Assembly (NCBI RefSeq): GCF_000730605.1
Contig: NZ_BBIS01000017.1
Location: 171,575-235,574 of the forward strand
DNA from: Pseudomonas monteilii NBRC 103158 = DSM 14164
GTDB lineage: Bacteria > Pseudomonadota > Gammaproteobacteria > Pseudomonadales > Pseudomonadaceae
DNA: 64,000 bases
Reading direction: 5' to 3'
Positions within the stretch are counted from its first letter, which is position 1. Every line of letters begins with the position of its first letter. Below the pieces are notes generated by a model, which was not told where the DNA came from, searched no databases, and worked only from the letters and a program-made list of their open reading frames with translations. Positions 55,319 through 64,000 of this stretch are shown here, in pieces. A program made the position numbers and the translations under genes.

Positions 55319-57835
55319 TCATGGCGTTGTGCAGCGTAGGGTCTGCATGCGGTAACCCTGATCTTCCTGCATGGTCGAAGGGTCGATCGGCAGTTGGCAT
55401 TGTTGCTGAGCCTGCTCACCCCAAGTGGCCAGCAGTGTCTGCGGATGTGCGTCGGTCGCCACCAGCGCCTGGCCGGCCTGGCCGACGATCGCCAGGTGTT
55501 CGCCTTGCGGGGTGCTGACCCGGGTGCCGAAAGGCAAAGGGCTGCCGTCGGGGTGTTGCAGGGTCAGGATCAGGCGGCTGACATGGCGCGCCTTGTACTC
55601 GGCCAAGACCACCGCGCCCCGACGGGGCACCACTTGGGTGGTGCCGTTTTCTATCTCCACGTCCGGTCCCAATTCGTCGGTCTGCAGCGCAATCTGGTTT
55701 ATCCGGTAGGGGCGCATGTGCGGGGCTAGCAGGTAACCACTGTCACTGGTTTTTGCGCCAGGCGCGTTGTCCACACCCACCCCGGCAATATCGGGTACGT
55801 GAACCAGCGCATTGGTGTCGCCGAGGTAAGAGCCGAGCACGATACCGCCTGCGTGGGCAAGCACAGCCCCGCTGGCGTTGACCGATACGTTGCGGTAGTC
55901 GCTGCCCTCGGTATAGCCGGCACCAAGGTTGACCTTCGATGTCTGGTAGCCTGCCGAAATGGCCGCCGAGGTGCGCTGTTGTTCATCGTTGGCCAGCGAT
56001 GCCTGGTAGCTCAACCGGTTGTCCTGCGAACCGCCATTGAGGCTGGCACGTTCACTGAAATGGCCGTTGCTTTCCTGTACGTCGAAGCTGGCAGTGCTGG
56101 ATGCGCCCAGGTCCAGCGGAACAGTGACGCCCAGGCCGATGATCCGGTCGTTGCGCCCGTCGTTGTCCAGCGACTGCGACGCATACAGGTTGATGCTGAC
56201 GCGGCGATATTGCGTATTGAACTGAAACTGGTACTGGCGCCGCTGCAGGCTGGTGTTCCAGTAATCATCCTGGGAAAAGGTCAGGCTCAGCGAGCTGCTG
56301 CCGAAGTTTTGGTAGATCGAACTTTCCAGGCGGCTGCGGCGGTTGCCCAGGTAGCTGCTCGAAGCATTGCGCTGCTGCACGGCCTCCTCGAACTCGCGAT
56401 AGCCTTCGGTGGAGTAGCGGTAGCCGGCAAAGCGCAGGCTGGTGCCGGTCTGGAACGACTTGCCGTAACGCACGGAGTAACTTTGCCCTTGCACCTGGCC
56501 TTGGTCGCCCAGGTCTGTACGTGCCTGGGTAACATCGAGCGACACTGCGCCGAGGTCGGCGAAATCCCTGGCGGCTCCCAGGGTGGCGGCATTGTAGTAT
56601 TCGCTGCCCAGCAAGCCACCGTACAGGGTGGTGCTCCAGGCGCCGCCGCGTGCCAGGGTGGCTTGCCATAGGGCTGGGTCGTCCAGGTCATCGGCGCCGT
56701 CGTAGCGGCCAGCGGCGATGTTGTAGCGCCAGACGCCTTCACGCAGCAGGTTGCTCAGCGTGGAGTATGGCTGGATGAAGCGGCGCACCTGGCCATCGGC
56801 TTCGGTCAGGACCACCTCCAGGTCGCCGCTGCTGCCGCCGACGCCCAGGTCATTGATCTCATAAGGGCCGGGCGCCACGTAGGTGGAGTAGATCGGGTAG
56901 CCGTTCTGCAGCACCTCCAGCTTGGCCCGCGTTTGCGCTACCCCACGGATTACCGGGGCGTAGCTCTGCATCACATCGGGCAGCATGTCCATATCGGTGG
57001 CCAGTTGCACGCCCTTGAACGGCACACTGCGAAACACATCGCCGTTGGTGAAGGTTTCGCCCACGGTTGCCGTGCCCCATTTACCCGGCAGGTCATGCTG
57101 GGCGTAGGTGTTGGTGTGGGTCCAGCTGCGTTCCTGCTGGCCGTCGTCGCGCCAGCTCTGGCTGCTGCGCAGGCGCCAGCCGGCAATGTTCAGCCCGCTG
57201 TTCAGGTACAGGTCCTGGCTGCTGCGCGTAGGTCCGGCATTGCCGCTGTAGTGTTGCGCCGAGGCCTGGTAGTTGACGAAGGCGGCGGTGATGCCGGCGT
57301 CCCAGCGCTCGGGTGCGACACTGCCGGCAACGTCACGGCGCAGGGCGATTTGAGGAATGGACAGCGCTAGTTGCAGCTTGCCGGGGTCCAGTTCGAATGC
57401 AGCGTCGGGTACCAGGCCCGGCAAGTTCGCGCATTGCTCGTCGCTGGGCAGTGGCGCCTCCAGTGCTTCTTCGCGCAGGCCGAGTTCGCGTAGCAGTGAA
57501 GGTGTCAGGCAGGGTTCCAGCCCCTTGCCGTCGTCACGCTCGCGAAAATCGATGGCATGGCGGCCAGCGGATGCCAGGTTGACCAGCACGTCGACCTGAT
57601 AGCGGCCGGGGGCCAAAGTGGCTTGCGCGGCCAGCGAGCGCAGCGCCGAGGCACTGGCGTCGGTCGACTGCCCGGGCGCAATGTGCATGAAATTCGGGTT
57701 GAATTGCAGTGGTTGCTCATCGGCGAGTGCGGCGGGTATGGCAATGAACAACAATATGCTGCAATGGGTCGCTCGCCACTCAAGGGATGAGTGGATACTC
57801 GCTAATAACTGCTGGCGCAGGTAGAAAAATCGCAT
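55319..57835 (-). CDS. Outer-membrane usher of a chaperone-usher fimbria (FimD/PapC family)
   Basis: The 838-residue protein has the family's domains in order: signal peptide (about 15-38), N-terminal domain with FNPNFMH, then the 24-strand barrel region containing the plug region with YSTYVAPGPYEINDL, and C-terminal domains with GRGAVV-like PRRGAVVLAEY and FGTRV. It would export and assemble fimbrial subunits. ATG at 57835 is preceded by AAAAAGGTG; an ATG 18 codons earlier lacks such a site. No chaperone or major pilin gene is adjacent. Confidence 0.9.
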   Translation of the reverse strand: MRFFYLRQQLLASIHSSLEWRATHCSILLFIAIPAALADEQPLQFNPNFMHIAPGQSTDASASALRSLAAQATLAPGRYQVDVLVNLASAGRHAIDFRERDDGKGLEPCLTPSLLRELGLREEALEAPLPSDEQCANLPGLVPDAAFELDPGKLQLALSIPQIALRRDVAGSVAPERWDAGITAAFVNYQASAQHYSGNAGPTRSSQDLYLNSGLNIAGWRLRSSQSWRDDGQQERSWTHTNTYAQHDLPGKWGTATVGETFTNGDVFRSVPFKGVQLATDMDMLPDVMQSYAPVIRGVAQTRAKLEVLQNGYPIYSTYVAPGPYEINDLGVGGSSGDLEVVLTEADGQVRRFIQPYSTLSNLLREGVWRYNIAAGRYDGADDLDDPALWQATLARGGAWSTTLYGGLLGSEYYNAATLGAARDFADLGAVSLDVTQARTDLGDQGQVQGQSYSVRYGKSFQTGTSLRFAGYRYSTEGYREFEEAVQQRNASSSYLGNRRSRLESSIYQNFGSSSLSLTFSQDDYWNTSLQRRQYQFQFNTQYRRVSINLYASQSLDNDGRNDRIIGLGVTVPLDLGASSTASFDVQESNGHFSERASLNGGSQDNRLSYQASLANDEQQRTSAAISAGYQTSKVNLGAGYTEGSDYRNVSVNASGAVLAHAGGIVLGSYLGDTNALVHVPDIAGVGVDNAPGAKTSDSGYLLAPHMRPYRINQIALQTDELGPDVEIENGTTQVVPRRGAVVLAEYKARHVSRLILTLQHPDGSPLPFGTRVSTPQGEHLAIVGQAGQALVATDAHPQTLLATWGEQAQQQCQLPIDPSTMQEDQGYRMQTLRCTTP

Positions 57836-58055
57836 GGATGGGCACCTTTTTCGCGCCGCTTGTAAACAAGAGTGAGGGCAGTGGTCCATCTCTGGAAGTA
57901 ACGCTCCGCCAGCGGCAAATTTGACGCGACGATACGGGAGGCACAGGAATCTAGATGTAGGAAAAGTCGTATTTAAGCATGGGAAAGCCTACAAAGATGC
58001 CTTGTGAAATCGTGACGGAGGCGGTCCGTTAGGGCCGCCTTCGGTTTGCACCCTG
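57836..58055. other. Gap between RHS and usher genes
   Basis: No gene is visible in these 220 bases, in particular no small immunity gene expected next to an RHS toxin. A GC-rich hairpin near 58017-58042 (AGGCGG/CCGCCT) may end RHS transcription but lacks a T tract. Confidence 0.6.
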
Positions 58056-61000
58056 TTAGAGTCCAGGTGGTCGGAAGTCCGGTGGGAATACATTTTCGGT
58101 GTAACTGACCTTACCGTTCACAATGCGACGCCCCCACCCTTCTATCCCGGCTGCGGGCGTAAAATCAGTCGTAGTAGGTGAAGCGGGCGTGAAGATTGTC
58201 GTTGTTGGGCCTTCGGTGGTAACGATATTAGCCTCGAAGATTGTAGGTGCGGCGTTTTTGTCGGCTTTGTATATAGGGTTGCGTACGATTTCTCCTTCGT
58301 TTCTCAATGGAATTGAATCCAGGCTATCAAGTTCAGAGAACTTTGCTTTTCCGTTGCCGGTTGTAAACTTGCGGACGTAGTTATTGAATCGACGGCTCGG
58401 TAAATTAGAAGCGGGGCCGAAGATGGAGCGAGTCTGAGTTAAATTACCACCGTTTGAAATAGCACCAATCACATCATCCGTTTGCGTCCCCACACTACGT
58501 GTCACCACATTACTGGTCGTTTTAGCCGCCATAAAGCGGCTGGCCACAATAACTGTCAGGGTACTCACGGCACTGGCAATGCCCAGCCAGAACGCCCAGT
58601 TGTTGGCCGTCTCATCGTTGTTCGCCACAGCAACTGCCGATGCAGCCGTGGAAGCAACGTCAAGGGCAAGGCTGCCGACGCCGAGGGCAAATGCGAAGGT
58701 AAAGCCTACCGGCGGCAACATGATCAAACTGACCACTGCGAACACCACACCGAGGGCGACCCCCAGCCAGGATCGCCAGTCTTTCTTCGGCTTGGGTGCC
58801 GGCGTAGGTGGAATGTAAGGCAGCTCGACACTGTACCGTTCGCCCTTGTGGCCGCTTGGGTCGCGCCAGTTCGATGGGTTGCCGCCGCAGTAGCTGTAGG
58901 GGTTGATGCCTGCATCTTCCGGGCTCAGTTCATCGGGGCTGTGGAAGCGCATAAGCACCGGGTTGTAGGCCCGATAGCCGCGCCCCAGCAGATACCAGCC
59001 GAGCGCGCGCTCACGGGCTTCGCCATTGAAGCCGAGCATACCCTGCAGGTTGCTGTCGGCCAGGGTTTCGCCGTATGCGTTGTAGCGGGCTTGCGTCAGC
59101 GTACTGCCATCACTTTCGCCGATCACGCTGCCGGTATGGTCGCTCAGCAGCAGCCGTGTGTCGCTGCCGGCACCGGCTTGCTGCAGCCCCACCGGCCTGT
59201 CTGCGGCGTACAGGTACTGTGTCAGCAAACCGTTTTCCAGCGTGCTGCTCAGGCGGTAGTCCTGGTACCGGCGCTGCACTTCGCCGGCACTGCCCTGCGT
59301 AGCGCCGATCAGGTCGCCGTGGCCGTCGTAGCGGTAACTGTGCAACAGCTGCGCACCATCGCTACTGCGTACCTCCTGCAGGCGCCCGGCAAGGTCATAG
59401 ACCAGGCGGTTGCCTTGCTCGTCGTTCAGCAGGTTACCGTCATCGTCATGGCTGAAGGCCTGTTTGGCGGGGTAATCCGGCTGCAGGGTGTGCGTGGCCT
59501 CGCGCAGCAGGAAGCCGTCGTAGCGGTAGGTGGCCTTGTCCATGCTGCCGTCGGCGAAGTCGGTGTAGCACTCGCTCAGGTTGTTCCGCGCGTCATAGAT
59601 GAAGAACTGGCTGACGAACTGCCGGCCGTGGGCATTGCCTGGCAGCTCCGTACCCTCGAAGCGGTGATGCTCGAGGCGGTCCAGCACGTCGTAGTCGAAA
59701 CTTTCATGCAGCACTACGCTGCCGTCGCGGCTCAGGGTACGGCTATACAGTTGGTCGTCCGAGCGCCACGCCAGAACCAGCGCGTGGGTGAGCGCGGAGC
59801 CATCGGCACGCGTCAGTGTCTGGGTGCGCGACGTCTCCCTGCCCAGATCATCGTAGTACTGCTCACACAGCACTCGCTGCCCGTTTGCAGTGTCTTCGGT
59901 TTCGGTCGTGTGCAGCCGGCCCGCGGTGTCATAGCCGAAGGTGGCCAGCAGGTTACCCTGGCGTGTTGTTTCCAGCCTGCCAAGCGCGTCATAGGTATGC
60001 GCAATGCTGTCCCCGTCGCTGGTGGTGGTGAGCAGTGGCCGGCCTTGCAGGGAGTGGCTGTAGCTGCATGTATGCTGTTCGCCTGTGATTGCGTCGGCCC
60101 AAAGCGCTTGCTTCAGGTGGCCTTGGTCGGTGTAGTGGTAGCTGCGCTTGCCTTGGGCGTTGGTGGCATCATTGATGGCCGCAGTCAGCGGGTGGTAGTC
60201 GAAGCTGGCTTCGTGGGGGGCATCGATGCTGGCTGGCGTGGCGATGCTGATGCTCTTGGGCTGTGCTGACAGGCTAGGCTGGTAGGTGTAGGTGAAGGTG
60301 CGCTTGCTCGCGGTGGAGCGGGTATGGGGCAGCACGGTATTGTCTACATAGGTATAGGTTTCATGCCTGGCGCCCATGGTCAGCGCCTTCAGCCGCGATA
60401 CGCCGTCGAATTCCCGCGTGCACACAACCTGCGGGGTGAGGCTGTTGCGTGAACGGACTTGCAGCCGTTCAGTCAGCTCGCCGCTGCTGTGCAGGGCAAA
60501 ATCACGCAGCATGGTAGATTTGTCCGGTTGTTCGGTCTGGCTGATGCGGCCCCACACGTCGAACTGGTAGCGCGTGTTGCGTCGTGCGGTGTGGATGGCA
60601 TTGCCGGGTTTCTCGATGAAGCGCGCTTGGTCGGTGCATTGGCCAAGGCCATCATAGGTGAACACCTGTCGCCCCAGCGGCTTGCCATCCGCATCTACCC
60701 TGTAAACCAGGGCTGGTGAGCCGAAGCTGTTGGTTTCGGTGATTGTTTGCTGCTGGCGCTGGCCGGGGCGATCCGGGGTTTCGACCCATTCGGTGACGGT
60801 GTCACCGCTTTTCCCGAAGGGCGTTCGCTCGCGGTGCGTGGTCACACCGTCCGCCTGGGTGGTTTTGCACAGCTCGCCCCAGGCGTCGTACGCGAAGCTG
60901 GAGGTGAGTTCGATGACCTTTTCCGCTGCATGGGCGTCGGTCTGGTAGTAATCGTAAAGCGTCAGACTCTTTAGCTGGCCCAGCCCGTCATACTCGCTTT

Positions 61001-63167
61001 CGCTAACCAGCTTGCTGGTCCCTGCTGTCGCCGCGGTTTCCCGCTCTTCCCTTACAGGCCGGTTACAGCCGTCCAGGGTAACGGTCGACTTCACACCGGT
61101 GCTTTCGATGACCCACTGTGTCGCCATGCCGCCAACAGCGCTGACCAAGGCGTAACCATGCGCGGTTGTGGTCGCGTCAGGGGTTCCCGGTGCAACCGTT
61201 TCTTCAAGCAGCCTGTTCAGTGCGTCGTAGGTGAAGCGTACGGCGTTACCTGTGGCGTCCTGGCGGTAAGTCTGCTGCCCGGTCAGTGCCGAAGTAGCCT
61301 CACTGGTGCTCATCTGTGTTAAACCAGGCTCCGCGTCGTACCCGAATACGCGGGTATCGCGCCAGTGCTCAAGGCCCCAATCCTTATCCAGTACCTTACG
61401 GTAATGCCAGTTGGTGCGGGTGGTTCGGCTTTCCATGGCTTTGCGCAGCGGGTCCTTGAGTGCGGCGCCATAGCGTGTGGTGGTCTGGTAGTCGGGCCGG
61501 CCATGCAGGTACGCATTCCTGGGTTCGTTCAGGTAGCCGCGCTCGGTCAGTTGCAGCAGTTGTTCGGTTTCGTCGTGCTGGCCGGCACGCATTACCTGCA
61601 GGTGCCTTTCTTCACTTACGGCCAGCCACGGCGTTGTCTTGCCGTCCAACGGCGTGTATTCCTTGTAGCTTAGGCGCGTGCGCAAAACCGGAGCATCGCC
61701 TGGTAGTCCGGATAGCGGGTACACGGTTATACACTTCAGGTTACGCTTGAAGTTTTCCGGGTCGGCCGGGCAAATGCCGTCCTCACCTGCCTCGCCCTGT
61801 TCGGAGTAGTACTCGTAACGGGTGCGGATACCGGTAGGTTGCACTTCCTCGATCAGGTTGCCTACTTCATCGTATAGGGTAGTGACTTGCTCGAGACGTT
61901 GCTTGAAGGGGTCGCTGCGTAGTGTCCAGCGCTTGGTGATGACATGGGGCAGTTGGAAGTACGGCGGTTGGAGCTCGAACGGCGTATCGTCCGCTTCGTG
62001 ATAACGGGTCAGGGTTTCTTCGATGTGGCCATCTTGTTCAAGTGTCTGACGCACCATGAGGTGGTGGCGGTTGTAGGTATGGGTGCGGGTGCGCACCGCT
62101 GCATTGCCGTCCCAGAAGGTCGCGGTCACGCTGTACTGATAGTCTGCCTGGGCGCGGTACAGGTTGTCTTCGCCGTCGTCCTGCCAGGTGATGCCGCTGT
62201 TGTAACCGACGAAATTGTGGTCAAGCCAGGTCTCACTGTCAGTGTCGAAGTGCTGGTAAGTGTAGGTTGTCTTCAGGTGTGGCTTGCCGGCACCCGCCGG
62301 GTAAACCCGGTGCTCGCTGACCCGGGGCAGGGTTGTGCGGTCTGCATTGGTTGGCAGCCGATGGCCGTCAACGTCGTAGTCGATATGTTCCTCCGCGCCG
62401 AAGGGTGTCCACAGCTTTTTTACGCAGGTCAGGTTGTTGACCTGGGCGTATTCAATACGCCAATTCGCCTGGTCTTCGCTTGGCAGGATGATCTTGTCCA
62501 GCACGCGGTTGAGCATTTGCAGCGTATAGCGGGCATGGTACCCGTCTGCCCCGGCGCCGGGGTGCAGGTCGATGGTTGCGCCACCTGTGGAGTAGGTGAG
62601 TTTCAGCAACTGCTGAACCTTGTTGTCGCTGTCACGCCATTCGAGGGTTTCCAGGTGGATCGGGTTGGCGGAATAACGCAGCAAAAGCGTATGCCCGATT
62701 GCCGTGTGGACTTCGGTTGGCAAGTACATAGGGTTATTGCTGCCGCCGTGTCGGGTCAGGATTTCCACCAGCCCCGATTTGTGCACAACGCGGTAACGGT
62801 CCTGGGGGGCTGTGGGGTGCTGGGTGTCATCATGGAAGTGGAAGGTGTCGAGTTTTTTTTCCCGAATGTCCGGCTGCGCACCGTCGCCGGTGACTTTGAA
62901 TGTTTCCCCGCTGTGCAGGGTCAGCATGTGTGAGCCCGGCACATATTGCGTGAGGCCCAGGCTCCAGCCTTTGCCAAATCCAGAGTCCTGGTCATTCAAT
63001 GGGCTGAACGCCAACTGCAACGGCAATTGTGGCCCGATGAGGTCATTGCCTGCCAACGTCGGCAGTTTGATCGCCAGGGTGTATTGGCCTGTGCGGGGGG
63101 CCACGCCGCTCTGCAGGAAACTTTGAAAGTTAGTGGCGTTGGAATGAATGACGGAAGCGCCGGCCAT
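58056..63167 (-). CDS. Large RHS-repeat / TccC-like putative toxin protein
   Basis: The 1703-residue protein has an N-terminal SpvB/TcB-like lead-in (about 1-380), many YD repeats (such as RYDGHGDLIGATQG, YDALGRLETTRQG), and the RHS core end signature GWYLLGRGYRAYNPVLMRF and DPSGHKG near residue 1435. The last ~265 residues are variable: two hydrophobic segments, then a Thr-rich, lower-GC end of unknown activity. RHS/TcC shells enclose and self-cleave a C-terminal effector. Start at ATG 63167 lies one base after the upstream stop; a GTG five codons earlier is an alternative. No immunity gene is found downstream. Confidence 0.88.
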   Translation of the reverse strand: MAGASVIHSNATNFQSFLQSGVAPRTGQYTLAIKLPTLAGNDLIGPQLPLQLAFSPLNDQDSGFGKGWSLGLTQYVPGSHMLTLHSGETFKVTGDGAQPDIREKKLDTFHFHDDTQHPTAPQDRYRVVHKSGLVEILTRHGGSNNPMYLPTEVHTAIGHTLLLRYSANPIHLETLEWRDSDNKVQQLLKLTYSTGGATIDLHPGAGADGYHARYTLQMLNRVLDKIILPSEDQANWRIEYAQVNNLTCVKKLWTPFGAEEHIDYDVDGHRLPTNADRTTLPRVSEHRVYPAGAGKPHLKTTYTYQHFDTDSETWLDHNFVGYNSGITWQDDGEDNLYRAQADYQYSVTATFWDGNAAVRTRTHTYNRHHLMVRQTLEQDGHIEETLTRYHEADDTPFELQPPYFQLPHVITKRWTLRSDPFKQRLEQVTTLYDEVGNLIEEVQPTGIRTRYEYYSEQGEAGEDGICPADPENFKRNLKCITVYPLSGLPGDAPVLRTRLSYKEYTPLDGKTTPWLAVSEERHLQVMRAGQHDETEQLLQLTERGYLNEPRNAYLHGRPDYQTTTRYGAALKDPLRKAMESRTTRTNWHYRKVLDKDWGLEHWRDTRVFGYDAEPGLTQMSTSEATSALTGQQTYRQDATGNAVRFTYDALNRLLEETVAPGTPDATTTAHGYALVSAVGGMATQWVIESTGVKSTVTLDGCNRPVREERETAATAGTSKLVSESEYDGLGQLKSLTLYDYYQTDAHAAEKVIELTSSFAYDAWGELCKTTQADGVTTHRERTPFGKSGDTVTEWVETPDRPGQRQQQTITETNSFGSPALVYRVDADGKPLGRQVFTYDGLGQCTDQARFIEKPGNAIHTARRNTRYQFDVWGRISQTEQPDKSTMLRDFALHSSGELTERLQVRSRNSLTPQVVCTREFDGVSRLKALTMGARHETYTYVDNTVLPHTRSTASKRTFTYTYQPSLSAQPKSISIATPASIDAPHEASFDYHPLTAAINDATNAQGKRSYHYTDQGHLKQALWADAITGEQHTCSYSHSLQGRPLLTTTSDGDSIAHTYDALGRLETTRQGNLLATFGYDTAGRLHTTETEDTANGQRVLCEQYYDDLGRETSRTQTLTRADGSALTHALVLAWRSDDQLYSRTLSRDGSVVLHESFDYDVLDRLEHHRFEGTELPGNAHGRQFVSQFFIYDARNNLSECYTDFADGSMDKATYRYDGFLLREATHTLQPDYPAKQAFSHDDDGNLLNDEQGNRLVYDLAGRLQEVRSSDGAQLLHSYRYDGHGDLIGATQGSAGEVQRRYQDYRLSSTLENGLLTQYLYAADRPVGLQQAGAGSDTRLLLSDHTGSVIGESDGSTLTQARYNAYGETLADSNLQGMLGFNGEARERALGWYLLGRGYRAYNPVLMRFHSPDELSPEDAGINPYSYCGGNPSNWRDPSGHKGERYSVELPYIPPTPAPKPKKDWRSWLGVALGVVFAVVSLIMLPPVGFTFAFALGVGSLALDVASTAASAVAVANNDETANNWAFWLGIASAVSTLTVIVASRFMAAKTTSNVVTRSVGTQTDDVIGAISNGGNLTQTRSIFGPASNLPSRRFNNYVRKFTTGNGKAKFSELDSLDSIPLRNEGEIVRNPIYKADKNAAPTIFEANIVTTEGPTTTIFTPASPTTTDFTPAAGIEGWGRRIVNGKVSYTENVFPPDFRPPGL

Positions 63168-63168
63168 A

Positions 63169-63765
63169 TCATTTACCCCCACTGCTTACGCTGGCCGAGG
63201 TCTTCACCTCTATGCAGTTGAGTTTGCCTTGAGGAATGATGCCTTTGGAATCGACCCGTTTGAACCCAATGCTGCGTGCCTGCGTGTCGCTACCGATGTT
63301 TGTGACATAACCGGTATAGTCAGTGATATTATCCAGCCCCATTTTTTCCAGCGACGAGAGGGGGCGGGTCGTTTCCAGTTCGATCCAGTTGCCGTCTTTG
63401 CTGCAATGGAGTTGGGAGGTTTGTTTGTCGGAGAGAATAATGCGGGCTGCAGCCGGCGCATAACGAATGCGGATTGAATGGGGCTGGAACAGCTTATCCT
63501 TCTCGTCGGTTTCATTGCCTTTGCATTTACCATTCGGATCCCGGGGGTAGAACCGGACGATGGTGTCACTGCCCGTCGCAGGCACATCGAATGAGCAGCT
63601 CAGCTCTGTATTGTTGTCAACGGTTTGATAAAGCGTCAGTACGCCTTGCGGCTCTTGGGCCGCTTGTGCGGCCAGCGGGATGCTGCTGCCGATAAACAAC
63701 ATAAATGCGATACACCGAGCGCGATGGCCAGTGCTGGTACGTGGCATGGATTTCAAAGTTGTCAT
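63169..63765 (-). CDS. Small secreted protein of unknown function coupled to the RHS gene
   Basis: This 198-residue protein has a signal peptide (about residues 10-36, ending AAQAAQ) and a mature region with cysteines (LSCSFDVP, GKCKG, LHCSK, LNCIE) that could form two disulfides. I do not recognise the family. Its stop (TGA) is separated from the RHS start by one base, so the two are translated together; a helper, chaperone or export-related role for RHS is an inference. The start at 63765 has GAGG upstream; a longer frame reaches 63876. Confidence 0.7.
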   Translation of the reverse strand: MTTLKSMPRTSTGHRARCIAFMLFIGSSIPLAAQAAQEPQGVLTLYQTVDNNTELSCSFDVPATGSDTIVRFYPRDPNGKCKGNETDEKDKLFQPHSIRIRYAPAAARIILSDKQTSQLHCSKDGNWIELETTRPLSSLEKMGLDNITDYTGYVTNIGSDTQARSIGFKRVDSKGIIPQGKLNCIEVKTSASVSSGGK

Positions 63766-64000
63766 GTGTCGGCCTCTGCAATCAGTGATTACGCAGGTTG
63801 ATAACTGCCTGCGGAGTAGAGGAAGCCTAAGCGCTAATTCGTCAGTTACGCACCTAGCAGATTTATCAGGTCGCACGAAGTTGCCCGGCGGCAGGCGAGC
63901 AGCGCTGACCTGTCATTTCTGCCAGTAGGCAGCGGTTGGCTATCGCAGTAGAAATATCGCCATCAATGCCCGACCAGGAGCAGGCGAATGACCCTTAGGG
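63766..64000. other. Upstream region of the RHS operon (no gene seen)
   Basis: The 235 bases before the secreted-protein gene contain no credible coding region on either strand. The promoter of the RHS operon probably lies here, but I could not identify one with confidence. Confidence 0.45.

Noticed and set aside
58482..60269. 595-residue + strand open frame
   Set aside because: Antisense to the RHS gene; no motif or signal supports it.
1..64000. CRISPR array
   Set aside because: No regularly spaced direct repeats of 23-40 bases with unique spacers were seen.

Overview
The window is GC-rich and reads as a Pseudomonas chromosome interrupted by an integrative and conjugative element (ICE) of the clc / PAGI-2 / PFGI-1 family. 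Evidence for the family is the near-complete set of PFL_47xx-type transfer proteins in their usual order, an alpA-parA-shi-parB regulatory block, and an end that is exactly the 18-base 3' tail of a tRNA-Gly gene (54107-54124). Everything from base 1 to 54124 is ICE, whose tRNA/integrase end lies outside the window. Bases 54125-64000 are host chromosome. The genus is inferred from gene content; I cannot fix the species.

Layout. (1) 1-599: tail of an unidentified ICE gene and a DUF3742 membrane protein, on the + strand. (2) 605-6074: a complete Tn5393-type Tn3-family transposon (81-bp inverted repeats, tnpA, res, tnpR, strA-strB, no IS1133) giving streptomycin resistance. It sits in the 11-bp gap between the convergent DUF3742 and traG genes, flanked by a TACTT target duplication. 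(3) 6074-26226: the mating-pair-formation operon on the - strand, from PilL through TraD, the pilus and VirB-like proteins and the TraC ATPase to a TraG_N protein; many genes overlap by 1-20 bases. A RadC and a DsbA-like gene lie inside it. (4) 26387-42685: an accessory run of about 19 - strand genes, mostly small and unrecognised, with a helicase, a DUF6094 methyltransferase, DUF3275, DUF3577, DUF3085 and a 5-methylcytosine methyltransferase. Many units have their own hairpin terminator. (5) 43205-53333: maintenance and regulation, with topoisomerase III, SSB, InrR-like, PFL_4669, STY4528, DUF2857, ParB, Shi, ParA, AlpA and one unknown. (6) 53334-54124: non-coding right end with an outward-facing promoter and the att site. 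(7) 54134-64000: the displaced tRNA terminator, a fimbrial adhesin, an usher, a very large RHS/TccC-like protein and a small secreted protein.

In known ICEs of this family AlpA/ParA/Shi/ParB control the switch to transfer competence, the SSB and topoisomerase act on transferred DNA, and the T4SS moves it. An outward promoter at this end would drive the integrase only in the excised circle.

The most unusual signal is a three-hairpin sequence repeated five times (around 11556, 35472, 37081, 40078 and 40974). It always lies 104-154 nt before a start codon, and its stems change sequence while keeping base pairing. It looks like a structured leader, or a folded single-strand element, shared by scattered ICE genes. 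Three copies of a perfect palindrome, CTATCCCCAGGGGATAG, lie upstream of topB and of the PFL_4669-inrR-ssb block and are candidate operators.
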